Made by a program: the position numbers and the translations under genes
In this document: positions 43,088 to 52,571 of the stretch, in pieces
How the letters are laid out: each line of letters begins with the position of its first letter
Position numbering within the stretch: the first letter of the stretch is position 1
The notes under the pieces: generated by a model
Database searches by the model: none
The model's input: only the letters and a program-made list of their open reading frames with translations
What the model was told of the DNA's origin: nothing
Source: Bacteroidia bacterium
GTDB lineage: Bacteria; Bacteroidota; Bacteroidia; B-17B0; Aurantibacillaceae
NCBI GenBank assembly: GCA_018000995.1
Contig: JAGNIU010000012.1
Location: 1-64,000 of the forward strand
Length of the DNA: 64,000 bases
Direction: 5' to 3'

Positions 43088-43777
43088 ATGAGTAAATCAG
43101 GTTTCTTAAAATCTTCAATCGGTAAAAAGTTTTTAATGGGCATTACAGGCCTTTTTTTAATATCGTTTTTAGTAGTGCATTGCTTTGTAAATGCGCTCAT
43201 TTTTATTAATGACGGCGGCGAAACATTCGACTTAGGCTGCGAATTTATGGGCACCAACTGGATTATCCGCGCTATGGAAATAGTTTTATTTGCGGGAATT
43301 CTAGTTCACATTTTCCAAGCTTTAATTTTAACCTTGGAAAACCGTAAAGCACGCCCAATCGCTTATGGTGTTACAAACGGAAACGCGAATTCAAAATGGT
43401 ACAGTCGCTGGATGGGTTTATTAGGAACATTAATTTTAATGTTTTTAATTGTTCACTTAGCTCACTTCTGGGTACAAAGCCGTTTTACCGATAATCTTGC
43501 TCACACCCGCGAACATATTGAAGGCAGTCAAATCACCATGTTCGATAGAATGAAATTTGTTTTTTCTGAATTATGGGTAGTGATTGTGTATTGCTTAGGA
43601 ATGGTTTCTTTAGCGTATCACTTATTACACGGTTTTCAATCAGCTTTCCAAACTTTAGGATTAAACCACAATAAATATACACCATGTATTAAAGTATGTG
43701 GCGTTGCATTTTCAATTATCGTTCCATTAATCTTTGCAGCGATGCCAATTGCATTACATTTTAAATTAATTGTATAA
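43088..43777 (+). CDS. sdhC: Succinate dehydrogenase cytochrome b558 subunit
   Basis: A 229-residue membrane anchor with five predicted spans and haem-ligand histidines (FLVVHCFVNAL, GILVHIFQALIL, MFLIVHLAHFWV, YHLLHGFQSAF). It is of the single-subunit di-haem b558 type, as in Bacteroidota and Bacillus, rather than the SdhC/SdhD pair. It carries electrons between the quinone pool and the catalytic subunits and starts the sdhCAB operon. Confidence 0.93.
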   Translation: MSKSGFLKSSIGKKFLMGITGLFLISFLVVHCFVNALIFINDGGETFDLGCEFMGTNWIIRAMEIVLFAGILVHIFQALILTLENRKARPIAYGVTNGNANSKWYSRWMGLLGTLILMFLIVHLAHFWVQSRFTDNLAHTREHIEGSQITMFDRMKFVFSELWVVIVYCLGMVSLAYHLLHGFQSAFQTLGLNHNKYTPCIKVCGVAFSIIVPLIFAAMPIALHFKLIV

Positions 43778-43815
43778 CCCTTTTGATTTTTGACTTCTAA
43801 CTTTTAAATATTTAT

Positions 43816-45804
43816 ATGGCAAGTTCACCAAAATTAAACGCTAAAATTCCTGAAGGGGTTTTAGAGAACAAATGGACAAAGTACCGTTCTACAGTTCATT
43901 TAGTAAATCCTGCTAACAAACGCAGTTTAGAAGTGATTGTAGTTGGTTCCGGTTTAGCCGGAGCATCAGCTGCTGCAACTTTAGCGGAGATGGGATACAA
44001 AGTAAAAGTATTATGTTTTCAGGATTCTCCTCGTCGCGCGCACAGTATTGCTGCACAAGGCGGAGTTAATGCTGCAAAAAATTATCAGAATGATGGTGAC
44101 AGCGTTTACCGTTTATTCTACGATACTATTAAAGGTGGTGATTACCGCGCACGTGAAGCTAACGTACACCGCCTTGCGGAAGTGTCGGGAAATATTATTG
44201 ACCAATGTGTTGCGCAAGGCGTTCCTTTTGCCCGTGAATACGGCGGAACATTAAGTAACCGTTCATTCGGTGGAACTCAAGTTCAACGTACATTTTATGC
44301 GGCAGGACAAACAGGACAACAATTATTATTAGGCGCCTACTCTGCATTACAACGTCAGGTTGGAATGGGAGCTGTACAATTATTAGCGCGTCATGAAATG
44401 ATGGACATTGTAAATATCGATGGTAAATGCCGCGGTATTATTGCCCGCGATTTAGTGACCGGAAAATTAGAAAAACATTTTGGTCACGCTGTATTATTAT
44501 GTACAGGTGGTTATGGTAACGTATTCTATCTTTCTACAAACGCTATGGGCAGTAACGTAACTGCAGCTTGGAAAGCACATAAAAAAGGAGCGTTCTTCGG
44601 AAATCCTTGCTATACACAAATTCACCCAACTTGTATTCCTGTTTCAGGTGATCACCAATCGAAATTAACGTTAATGAGTGAATCATTACGTAATGATGGA
44701 CGTATTTGGGTTCCAAAAAAGAAAGATGACAATCGTAAAGCAATTGATATTCCTGAAGACGAAAGAGATTATTATTTAGAAAGAAGATATCCTGCCTTCG
44801 GAAATTTAGTTCCGCGCGACGTAGCATCACGTGCTGCTAAAGAACGTTGTGATGCAGGTTACGGAGTTGGTACAAGTAAAATGGCGGTGTATTTAGATTT
44901 CGCTGCTAATACAGAGCGTTACGGAAAAATTGAAGCCAACAAAAAAGGACTTCACAACCCAAGCAAAGAAGAGATTATTAAAATGGGTAAAGAGGTTGTG
45001 AAGGAAAAATATGGTAACCTGTTTGACATGTACAAACAAATTACCGGCGAAGATCCTTACGAACAACCAATGCGTATTTATCCTGCAGTTCACTACACAA
45101 TGGGTGGACTATGGGTAGATTATAATTTACAAACTACAGTTGAAGGTTTATATGCTTTAGGAGAAGCAAACTTCTCTGATCACGGAGCAAATCGTTTAGG
45201 AGCTTCTGCATTAATGCAAGGATTAGCCGACGGATATTTTGTAATTCCTTATACTATTGGCGAATATTTATCTGAAGAGATTCGCACAAAAGCAATTCCA
45301 ACCGATAGCGAAGCATTTGTAAAAGCTGAAGCTGAAGTTCAGGAACGTATTAATAAATTATTCTCAATTAAAGGAACTAAATCTGTTGACCACTTCCACA
45401 AACGTTTAGGAAAAATTATGTGGGACAAATGTGGAATGGCTCGTAACAAAGAAGGATTAACTTCTGCCATTACTGAAATTCAACAGTTGAAAGCAGAATT
45501 CTGGTCAAACGTTCGTGTTCCGGGTGAGGCTAACGAGTTTAATCCTGAATTAGAAAAAGCGCATCGTGTTGCTGACTTTATTGAATTAGGAGAATTGATG
45601 TGTAAAGATGCATTGCACCGTAACGAAAGTTGTGGCGGACATTTCCGTGAAGAATACCAAACTAAAGATGGAGAAGCTTTACGTGATGACGATAACTTCG
45701 CTTATGTTGCTGCATGGGAATACAAAGGCGAAAGCAACTTTGAATTACACAAAGAAGAATTGAAATTCGAGAATATTAAATTAGCTCAGCGTAATTACGC
45801 TTAG
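43816..45804 (+). CDS. sdhA: Succinate dehydrogenase/fumarate reductase flavoprotein subunit
   Basis: A 662-residue catalytic subunit. FAD-binding [22 protein letters not shown] near residue 40, the covalent flavin site [14 protein letters not shown], active-site regions [15 protein letters not shown] and [21 protein letters not shown]. It oxidises succinate to fumarate in the citric acid cycle. The downstream sdhB is normally adjacent, but here 466 bases carrying a separate gene intervene. Confidence 0.96.
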   Translation: MASSPKLNAKIPEGVLENKWTKYRSTVHLVNPANKRSLEVIVVGSGLAGASAAATLAEMGYKVKVLCFQDSPRRAHSIAAQGGVNAAKNYQNDGDSVYRLFYDTIKGGDYRAREANVHRLAEVSGNIIDQCVAQGVPFAREYGGTLSNRSFGGTQVQRTFYAAGQTGQQLLLGAYSALQRQVGMGAVQLLARHEMMDIVNIDGKCRGIIARDLVTGKLEKHFGHAVLLCTGGYGNVFYLSTNAMGSNVTAAWKAHKKGAFFGNPCYTQIHPTCIPVSGDHQSKLTLMSESLRNDGRIWVPKKKDDNRKAIDIPEDERDYYLERRYPAFGNLVPRDVASRAAKERCDAGYGVGTSKMAVYLDFAANTERYGKIEANKKGLHNPSKEEIIKMGKEVVKEKYGNLFDMYKQITGEDPYEQPMRIYPAVHYTMGGLWVDYNLQTTVEGLYALGEANFSDHGANRLGASALMQGLADGYFVIPYTIGEYLSEEIRTKAIPTDSEAFVKAEAEVQERINKLFSIKGTKSVDHFHKRLGKIMWDKCGMARNKEGLTSAITEIQQLKAEFWSNVRVPGEANEFNPELEKAHRVADFIELGELMCKDALHRNESCGGHFREEYQTKDGEALRDDDNFAYVAAWEYKGESNFELHKEELKFENIKLAQRNYA

Positions 45805-46270
45805 TAGGATTAAGGATATAGGATTTTAGGATATAGTGGGAAGTATAAAGTCATATAAGGATTTGATAATTTGGCAGAAGTCGATTGATTTGGCTGTTGA
45901 AGTCTATAAGCTGTCTGCAAAATTTCCAAAAGAGGAGATTTATGGAATGACTAGTCAAATAAGAAGAGCTGTTAGTTCTATTTCCTTAAATATTGCCGAG
46001 GGTTACGGACGGAACACAACTAAAAATTATATTAACTCACTTTATATTGCACAAGGCAGTTTACAAGAAGTTGAATCCGCGATTATATTAAGCATTCGAT
46101 TAAATTTTATCAAAGAAGAAGATTGCGAAAAGGTCAATTCTATAATGTTAGAGGAATTCAAAATGTTCAATGCATTAATTAATTCATTAGAAAATAAAAT
46201 AAACAATACAAATTTGGTTAAAGAAGAAGGAACCACTTACTCCTGAATCCTAAACCCTAAATCCTAAATT
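45805..46270 (+). mobile_element. Small TIR-flanked element carrying an S23-type gene, between sdhA and sdhB
   Basis: The segment exactly fills the space from the sdhA stop to the sdhB start. Its left end (45805-45835) consists of TAGGATT-type units, and its right end (46241-46270), read on the other strand, contains TAGGATT and TTTAGGG/TTAGGATT units in the same order; the two ends form imperfect terminal inverted repeats of about 26-28 bp. Between them is only the four-helix-bundle gene. Elements of this kind (S23 or intervening-sequence ORFs between AGGATT-like repeats) recur in Bacteroidota genomes. No transposase is encoded, so mobility would depend on another factor. Confidence 0.6.
45836..46246 (+). 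CDS. Four-helix-bundle protein (S23 / 23S rRNA intervening-sequence family)
   Basis: A 136-residue protein starting at GTG. Signature: YKDLIIWQKSIDLAVEVYKLSAKFPKEEIYGMTSQIRRAVSSISLNIAEGYGRNTTKNYINSLYIAQGSLQEVES. This is the S23/IVP family, related in fold to the Avd accessory proteins of diversity-generating retroelements; basic surfaces suggest nucleic-acid binding. No reverse transcriptase or variable repeat is near. It lies inside the inverted repeats of the element and is cotranscribed with sdh by position. Confidence 0.88.
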   Translation: MGSIKSYKDLIIWQKSIDLAVEVYKLSAKFPKEEIYGMTSQIRRAVSSISLNIAEGYGRNTTKNYINSLYIAQGSLQEVESAIILSIRLNFIKEEDCEKVNSIMLEEFKMFNALINSLENKINNTNLVKEEGTTYS

Positions 46271-47035
46271 ATGAGTCACGGAAATATGAATCTCACACTT
46301 AAAGTGTGGAAACAAAAAAACAAAGACACTAAAGGTAAATTTGAAACTTATCTTGCAAAAGGTATTTCACCCGATATGTCTTTCTTAGAAATGTTTGATG
46401 TTGTGAATGAACAACTCATCAACGAAGGAAAAGAACCAATTGCGTTTGACCACGACTGTCGCGAAGGTATCTGCGGTATGTGCTCAATGTATATTAATGG
46501 TCGCCCACACGGGCCGAAAGAAGGTGTTACAACTTGTCAGTTACACATGCGTAGCTTTAAAGATGGCGATACAATTGTAGTTGAACCTTGGAGAAGCGCT
46601 GCGTTTCCGGTGATAAAAGATCTTGCTGTAGACCGTTCTTCGTTTGATAGAATTATGTCGGCCGGCGGATTCGTTTCTGTAAATACTGGTAATGCAAAAG
46701 ACGCAAACAATATTTTAATTCCGAAAACTGATGCAGACGAAGCGTTTGAAGCGGCGGCTTGTATTGGTTGTGGTGCTTGTGTAGCAGCTTGTAAAAATAG
46801 TTCTGCAATGTTATTTGTGTCTGCAAAAGTTTCTCAATTAGCATTATTACCACAGGGAAAAATTGAAGCACAACAACGTGTATTAAACATGGTACATCAA
46901 ATGGATGAAGAAGGATTTGGAAATTGTACAAACACCGGTGCTTGCGAAGCAGAGTGTCCTAAATCTATTTCATTAGAGAATATCGCTCGTATGAACAGAG
47001 AATATTTAGTATCATCAGCTATTTCTAAAAAATAG
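46271..47035 (+). CDS. sdhB: Succinate dehydrogenase/fumarate reductase iron-sulfur subunit
   Basis: A 254-residue protein. The 2Fe-2S cysteines lie in [19 protein letters not shown] and TTCQ; the 4Fe-4S cluster in [13 protein letters not shown]; the 3Fe-4S and last cluster in [15 protein letters not shown]. All family cysteines are present. It passes electrons from the flavin of SdhA to the haem subunit SdhC. The last gene of the operon, it is followed by a terminator. Confidence 0.96.
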   Translation: MSHGNMNLTLKVWKQKNKDTKGKFETYLAKGISPDMSFLEMFDVVNEQLINEGKEPIAFDHDCREGICGMCSMYINGRPHGPKEGVTTCQLHMRSFKDGDTIVVEPWRSAAFPVIKDLAVDRSSFDRIMSAGGFVSVNTGNAKDANNILIPKTDADEAFEAAACIGCGACVAACKNSSAMLFVSAKVSQLALLPQGKIEAQQRVLNMVHQMDEEGFGNCTNTGACEAECPKSISLENIARMNREYLVSSAISKK

Positions 47036-47057
47036 TCTCTATTATAATTGAAATTTA

Positions 47058-47086
47058 AGAGCCGCTCAGAAATGCGCGGCTTTTTT
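47058..47086 (+). terminator. Intrinsic terminator of sdhCAB
   Basis: AGCCGC (47060-47065) pairs with GCGGCT (47076-47081), loop of ten, followed by TTTTTT. Confidence 0.8.
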
Positions 47087-47102
47087 ATTTGTGCTGAGCT
47101 TG

Positions 47103-47813
47103 TTACCAGATCCCAAATTGCTCATGCCACATCTCCTTGAACCACTTTTCTTTGCCGTAACGCTTTTCCATATCATCCTTTAACTCCTTCGTTGTAAAGA
47201 CCTTTTTCTTTTTGGGAGGCACTAACGCAAGTGCATCTGTCTTTATTAATTCAATTGTCTTGGCAAAGTAAACAACTCCTCCGTCCTCGGTGGCTAAACC
47301 TAATATTACGCCCGGCAAACCGTAAAAACTTTCAGGACCTGTTGATGTTGTTAAATCATAACTGAACCAAGCATAAATTCGTGTGCTGTCATTCGCTCTC
47401 CAAACCGCTTTTCTACAATTGTATCCTGCTATTTTTCTTGAGCTTTCTGTAATGTGCCATACTCTCTTTCTTAAACTATCTTTAATATGTAATTGTTCGC
47501 CCCACATATCTTTAATGGTATAACGAAGTGTAGTATTGAAGTTTTGATACACAGTACTTTTCTGTGTAGCCCAACCAAAACTTTCTTTTAATTCACTTTC
47601 CTGAGGCTTAAAGACAGAACAAGTATCATTAAAATATAATTCGAAATAATCCAACTTAATTTTATCAGCTTCCTTTATCCAATCCTTTACATTGCCACCC
47701 TTCATCTTTTTATACAAGTTTGTTTTTCGCTCGTAAACAACTTTGCCCGAAGTAATCTGTGCGTTAACACTAAACGTAAAGCACATAATAACTACTATCA
47801 AAATCCTAATCAT
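47103..47813 (-). CDS. GLPGLI-family exported protein
   Basis: A 236-residue protein with signal sequence MIRILIVVIMCFTFSVNAQ. The GLPGLI-family core is present: GKVVYERKTNLYK, KIAGYNCRKAVWR, IYAWFSYDLTTSTGPESFYGLPGVILGL. GLPGLI genes regularly stand beside TonB-receptor-like genes in Bacteroidota; function unknown. The frame is open further upstream, but the start that gives a signal peptide is at 47813, overlapping the receptor gene by eight bases, so the two are translated from one mRNA. Confidence 0.82.
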   Translation of the reverse strand: MIRILIVVIMCFTFSVNAQITSGKVVYERKTNLYKKMKGGNVKDWIKEADKIKLDYFELYFNDTCSVFKPQESELKESFGWATQKSTVYQNFNTTLRYTIKDMWGEQLHIKDSLRKRVWHITESSRKIAGYNCRKAVWRANDSTRIYAWFSYDLTTSTGPESFYGLPGVILGLATEDGGVVYFAKTIELIKTDALALVPPKKKKVFTTKELKDDMEKRYGKEKWFKEMWHEQFGIW

Positions 47814-50535
47814 ACTCCTCCTCCTGTTTTTCTTTCTGACTGGTGAATTTATAGGTAATACGGCCAAGGAAATACTGACGAATAATTTGTGTTTTCGAGT
47901 CCACAATTTTATTCGCCTGAATATCGCGGCGATTATTAATATTCTGATTTAATATATCGTTAGCATCAATACCTAAAATTAAATTCTTCGCTTTTAAAAA
48001 TGAGTAACTGATGTTTGCATTCACAATCGTATAATCAATGTTATATCCCACAGCACGGTTACCATTGTTGGTGTAATTAGCTTCAGCATCAAAATTCAAT
48101 CGCTCAAATAGTTTTATGCGGAACCCCGCTTCCAAACCATAATTATAGTATGGCTTATTAGATTGCAAGCTGATGGTTTGCTTCGGCACATTATAATTGT
48201 AATCGCCGCCAATTCTAATTTCAATATCTTCTCCAAATTCTTTTTCAAAAGTAAGCCCTCCTGCATACTGTGAGTTTTGGGTTACGTTTTTCTGATCATT
48301 CACAAAACCAACATTATTATTATGACTTAAACTAACCCTGTAATCAATCTTAAATAACTTTTTAAACACCGGAAGTCCGCCTCCTAAATAAATGTTTCCA
48401 AAATAATTTCCATCCACATTTACAGGAACAGTAATTGAACGGCCAATAGAATCGAAAGTTGTTTTTTCATTTATTTCTCCTATTACACTATTGTAATTTC
48501 CGCCTGCATAAAAATTAATATCACTAATGCCTTTGTAGAAATAGTAATTCATGTTTACATTATTCGTAAAGGCTTGCTTAAGGTCAGGATTTCCAATACT
48601 AATATTATTCGGGTCTGTATTATCAATTACCGGCTGCATTTGTTTCAAATCTGGCAATTGCGATTGCATGTTATAGAAAACAGAAAGATTCGAGCCCTGA
48701 TTAGGACGGTAATTAAATGAAGCGGTTGGTAAAACATTATTCACATTTAAGCTTAAATGCTGACCGGTTGTTACATTAATATTTTCTTGATAGATGTTGC
48801 GGTAATTAGCTCCTAAACTTACACGGTATTTTTTTACCTCATAAATTAATTTTCCACCTGCTCTGTTAGAAATACGCTTGTTCTTAAAATTATTAGACTG
48901 AGTAGTATTAAGCGCGTCAAAAGCAATGCCGTCAAAATCAAGAGTTGTTCTGTTACTTGAATTCTCATTGTGTGAAAAACCATAACCAATCTCAACTTTA
49001 AATTTTTTAGTAAGTGGCTCAATATAATTTACAGTAGCGTTGTGCTCCATTCTGCTATTCTCACTAGTCCGTTTTTGTTTTAAAATCGAATCCGCAGCTT
49101 GTCCCAGATAATATCTGAAATCTGTATTTAAAGTTGATTTCGTAATTGAATTATAATAAGTAGGTTGATAGGTAACCGTAAATTGTCTGTCTTTTTTCTT
49201 AAAATTCCTTTGCAATTTAATCATCACGTTTGCATCTGTGGTTTCCGACTTACTACTATTATAGATATCTGTCGCACGGGTTAATTCGTTTGTAGCTGAA
49301 ATAAATTTATCGTTTTGTGAACTTGTATTTGATGAAGTGTTATAATTAATTTTTGGCTTAACGGTTAGCTCAGTTAATGAATCTAAATTTTGAACCCAGC
49401 GTAAATTAAAGTTATGTGTTTGATTAAATAGTTTTGTGTTAACTGTTTTTGCGTTGGTATAGGAGGTGTCTTCTAAAAAAAACTGTGTGTTTGTTTCCTG
49501 ACTTGTTGTTAGTTGGTTTTCTTTAAAAGTGTAATCAGTATTCAATTTTATTTTTTTACTCAGCTTGTCGTTATAATAAAATCCGCCCTTTAAAGTTTGC
49601 GGTACACCTGGTTTGCTATTACCGGAACTGGTCCATGAATTTGACTCCGGATCATAACTCCAATCGTTTTCATTCTCTAAACCATAAGTCCAATTATCAT
49701 TTCCGCCGAAAGCTTGTTTAGGCGTGTTCGCAAACAAGCCGAATATGGATAATTTTCTGTTCTTCTTAAATCTGTTCAACAATAATTCATTCTCATAAAA
49801 TTTCTGAAAATCCGAGGCCACAGATGCTTTTCCGAAATATCCTTTCTTCGCGTCTTCTTTTAATTGCAAGTTCAACACCTTAACTGTTTCATCCTGACTC
49901 TCTGCATCTTCATTTTTCTTTTCATACACCTGTACATTCTCAACTGATTTTGCATTTAAATTTTTTGTGGCAATTGTTGGGTCACTACCAAAAAACTCAT
50001 CGCCATCAACTAAAACCTGACTAACTTCTTTTCCCTGCACAGTAATTTTTCCAGCAGCATCCACTTTAACGCCTGGTAATTTTTTTAATAAGTCTTCTAC
50101 GGTTGCGTCTTGTTTCAACTTAAACGAATCTGCAGTAAACATTAATGTATCACCTTTATAATACATTTTTTCTTTGCTTGCCACAATCTCAACTTCATTT
50201 AATAAAAAAGATTTTGGTGGAAGAACAACATTCTTAAAATTAAAAACAGAATCTTTCGCGGTTGGCACTAATAAATAAGTTTTGTCGCTGAAGTTTGGAT
50301 TAGAAATAACAACCAAATAAGTATCAACAGGAACTTTTATGTTTTTAAATAATCCGTTTTTATCAGTTCTTGAATAATTTACTAATGTTGAATCCTTGAA
50401 TTTAGTAACCATTAAAATGGAATTCTTCATTACACCATTTGAAGTAGTATCTTGAATATTGCCGCTTAACTTAATGCTTTGCGCGCTAACACCTAAACAT
50501 AAAATTGAAAAAAGCGTAATTAGGCTAAGGCGCAT
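47806..50535 (-). CDS. TonB-dependent-receptor-like outer-membrane protein
   Basis: A 909-residue protein: signal sequence MRLSLITLFSILCLGVSAQ, a carboxypeptidase-regulatory-like domain (residues about 22-105, SGNIQDTTSNGVMKNSILMVTKF), a plug domain (about 115-220, ATVEDLLKKLPGVKVDAAGKITVQGKEVSQVLVDGDEFFGSDPTIATKNL) and a long beta-barrel of the OMP_b-brl_3 type to the end. The plug resembles that of SusC/FecA-type receptors, but no SusD partner lies nearby. An ATG-like alternative 15 codons upstream is unlikely because it would precede the signal peptide. Substrate unknown. Confidence 0.88.
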   Translation of the reverse strand: MRLSLITLFSILCLGVSAQSIKLSGNIQDTTSNGVMKNSILMVTKFKDSTLVNYSRTDKNGLFKNIKVPVDTYLVVISNPNFSDKTYLLVPTAKDSVFNFKNVVLPPKSFLLNEVEIVASKEKMYYKGDTLMFTADSFKLKQDATVEDLLKKLPGVKVDAAGKITVQGKEVSQVLVDGDEFFGSDPTIATKNLNAKSVENVQVYEKKNEDAESQDETVKVLNLQLKEDAKKGYFGKASVASDFQKFYENELLLNRFKKNRKLSIFGLFANTPKQAFGGNDNWTYGLENENDWSYDPESNSWTSSGNSKPGVPQTLKGGFYYNDKLSKKIKLNTDYTFKENQLTTSQETNTQFFLEDTSYTNAKTVNTKLFNQTHNFNLRWVQNLDSLTELTVKPKINYNTSSNTSSQNDKFISATNELTRATDIYNSSKSETTDANVMIKLQRNFKKKDRQFTVTYQPTYYNSITKSTLNTDFRYYLGQAADSILKQKRTSENSRMEHNATVNYIEPLTKKFKVEIGYGFSHNENSSNRTTLDFDGIAFDALNTTQSNNFKNKRISNRAGGKLIYEVKKYRVSLGANYRNIYQENINVTTGQHLSLNVNNVLPTASFNYRPNQGSNLSVFYNMQSQLPDLKQMQPVIDNTDPNNISIGNPDLKQAFTNNVNMNYYFYKGISDINFYAGGNYNSVIGEINEKTTFDSIGRSITVPVNVDGNYFGNIYLGGGLPVFKKLFKIDYRVSLSHNNNVGFVNDQKNVTQNSQYAGGLTFEKEFGEDIEIRIGGDYNYNVPKQTISLQSNKPYYNYGLEAGFRIKLFERLNFDAEANYTNNGNRAVGYNIDYTIVNANISYSFLKAKNLILGIDANDILNQNINNRRDIQANKIVDSKTQIIRQYFLGRITYKFTSQKEKQEEEYD

Positions 50536-50729
50536 TAATTGGGTTTTGTTGTATAATTCACATTTCGTGAAAAGTAACAAGTGCTAAAGTAAAAAACCAA
50601 TTTGAAGTTAATTTAGTGCGAGTCTGTTAATTAGTGATTTTTAACATGGGCCACTTATTCGCTTGGTTATTAGCAAGATGCGCGCCTAAGGAAATCCCTT
50701 AATTTCTGAACATTTTTAATAATTAAATG

Positions 50730-50737
50730 TACTTTTG
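50730..50737 (+). promoter_or_regulatory. -7 promoter element of gcvT
   Basis: TACTTTTG fits TAnnTTTG and lies 17 bases before the ATG. The interval 50536-50754 shows nothing else. Confidence 0.5.
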
Positions 50738-50754
50738 TTTCAAATCATCCACTT

Positions 50755-51837
50755 ATGAAAAACACAGCTCTTACCAACAAACACATTAGTTTAGGCGCTA
50801 AAATGGTGCCATTTGCAGGTTACAATATGCCTGTTTCTTATTCAGGTTTAAACGACGAACATTTAGCAGTACGTAATAGTGTTGGTGTTTTTGATGTGAG
50901 TCACATGGGCGAATTTAAAATTAAAGGTCCGGGTGCATTAGATTTAATACAAAGAGTAACTTCAAATGACGCGTCGAAACTTACAGACTGGAAAGTTCAG
51001 TATTCATGTTTACCAAATGATAAAGGCGGAATTGTTGATGATCTTTTAGTTTATCGTGTTAGTCAGGATGAATATTATTTAGTAGTAAACGCCTCTAATA
51101 TTGAAAAAGATTGGAATTGGATTAAGAAACACAATACTGATAACGTGGAGATGATTGATACCTCTGACAAAACAAGTTTGTTAGCGGTGCAAGGTCCGAA
51201 AGCATTAGCAACTTTACAGAAATTAACGAAAGTTGATTTATCGAAAATGGAATACTACACATTTACTGTTGGAACAATGGCAGGAATTGATAATGTAGTT
51301 ATTTCGAATACAGGTTATACAGGCGCGGGCGGATTTGAATTATATGTTGGAAATGAGAATGCAGAAAAAATGTGGGATGCTGTTTTTGAAGCGGGAAAAG
51401 AATTCGGCATTAAACCAATTGGCTTAGGCGCGCGTGATACTTTACGTTTAGAAATGGGTTTCTGTTTATACGGAAATGATATTGATGATACTACTTCTCC
51501 AATTGAAGCAGGTTTAGGATGGATTACTAAATTCACAAAAGATTTCACTAACCGTACTGAAATTGAAAAACACAAAACAAATGGTGTTAGTAAAAAATTA
51601 GTCGGTTTTGAAATGATTGACCGTGGTATTCCACGTCACGATTATCAAATTGCTGATGCTAATGGAAATATTATTGGCAAAGTGACTTCAGGAACACAAT
51701 CGCCAAGTTTAAATAAAGCGATTGGTATGGGTTATGTAAAAACTGAATTAGCTACGCCTGATTCTGAAATATTTATTTTAATTCGCGACAAACCTATTAA
51801 AGCAAAGGTTTCTAAAATTCCTTTCTTGAAAAAATAA
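50755..51837 (+). CDS. gcvT: Glycine cleavage system aminomethyltransferase (T protein)
   Basis: A 360-residue protein that transfers the methylene group from the H-protein aminomethyl arm to tetrahydrofolate, releasing ammonia. Family blocks: [69 protein letters not shown], and the closing [16 protein letters not shown]. The length is normal. The P and H proteins are not in the window. It is followed two bases later by the ComB-like gene. Confidence 0.95.
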   Translation: MKNTALTNKHISLGAKMVPFAGYNMPVSYSGLNDEHLAVRNSVGVFDVSHMGEFKIKGPGALDLIQRVTSNDASKLTDWKVQYSCLPNDKGGIVDDLLVYRVSQDEYYLVVNASNIEKDWNWIKKHNTDNVEMIDTSDKTSLLAVQGPKALATLQKLTKVDLSKMEYYTFTVGTMAGIDNVVISNTGYTGAGGFELYVGNENAEKMWDAVFEAGKEFGIKPIGLGARDTLRLEMGFCLYGNDIDDTTSPIEAGLGWITKFTKDFTNRTEIEKHKTNGVSKKLVGFEMIDRGIPRHDYQIADANGNIIGKVTSGTQSPSLNKAIGMGYVKTELATPDSEIFILIRDKPIKAKVSKIPFLKK

Positions 51838-51839
51838 TT

Positions 51840-52571
51840 TTGAGCGAAGACAACAAATATAAAATCGACGCGTGTTTTTCTCCACACCTTTATCCGGTTT
51901 ATGCCGATGATGAAAGTATTGTTGTGGTGATTGATGTGTTTCGTGCAACCTCAGCTATTTGTGTGGCGTTTCATAATGGTGCTGATAAAATTATTCCCGT
52001 TGCAACCGTTGAAGAAGCTCAGTCGTACAAGAGCCAAGGTTTTCTTGCAGGGGCAGAACGCAACGCTATTAAATTAGATGGTTTTGATTTTGGAAACTCA
52101 CCTTTCGATTATATGGGTGACCATGTGAAAGGAAAAACAATTGCACTTACTACTACTAATGGAACACAAGCTATTGAAGCTGCGCGTAATGCTTATAAAG
52201 TTGTAGTAGGTTCATTTTTAAATATTGATGTGTTGTGTGAGTGGTTAATGAAACAAGATCGAGGCATTACTTTACTTTGTTCAGGTTGGAAAAATAAATT
52301 TAATCTGGAAGACGCCTTATACGCAGGAGCCGTTACTGAAAAAATATTCTCTCTCTCAAAAAACTACAAACTAGGTGATGGCTGTTTAGCGTTGAAATAT
52401 TTATACGAACAAGCGCAGCACGAACCGATAAAGTTTTTAGTGAACGCATCTCACAAAGAACGTTTAGCAAGATTGGGTTTGAAAAAAGATATTAAATATT
52501 GCTTAACACCAAATCTTGCGCCCGTAATTCCTGTTCTTGAAGGAAAGTATCTAGTGAAATTAAATTCTTAA
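51840..52571 (+). CDS. comB: ComB-family 2-phosphosulfolactate phosphatase
   Basis: A 243-residue protein, TTG start two bases after the gcvT stop, so cotranscribed. Signature segments: VVVIDVFRATSAICVAFHNGADKIIPVATVEEA, GFDFGNSPFDYM, TTTNGTQAIEAAR and CSGWKNKFNLEDALYAGAV. ComB hydrolyses 2-phosphosulfolactate, a step in coenzyme M synthesis in archaea. In Bacteroidota it may make sulfolactate or feed other sulfonates; the pathway is unknown. Its end overlaps the convergent rodA by four bases. Confidence 0.88.
   Translation: MSEDNKYKIDACFSPHLYPVYADDESIVVVIDVFRATSAICVAFHNGADKIIPVATVEEAQSYKSQGFLAGAERNAIKLDGFDFGNSPFDYMGDHVKGKTIALTTTNGTQAIEAARNAYKVVVGSFLNIDVLCEWLMKQDRGITLLCSGWKNKFNLEDALYAGAVTEKIFSLSKNYKLGDGCLALKYLYEQAQHEPIKFLVNASHKERLARLGLKKDIKYCLTPNLAPVIPVLEGKYLVKLNS

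Noticed and set aside
45836-46246. S23/Avd-like gene as part of a diversity-generating retroelement
   Set aside because: No reverse transcriptase, template repeat or variable repeat was seen in the surrounding sequence.
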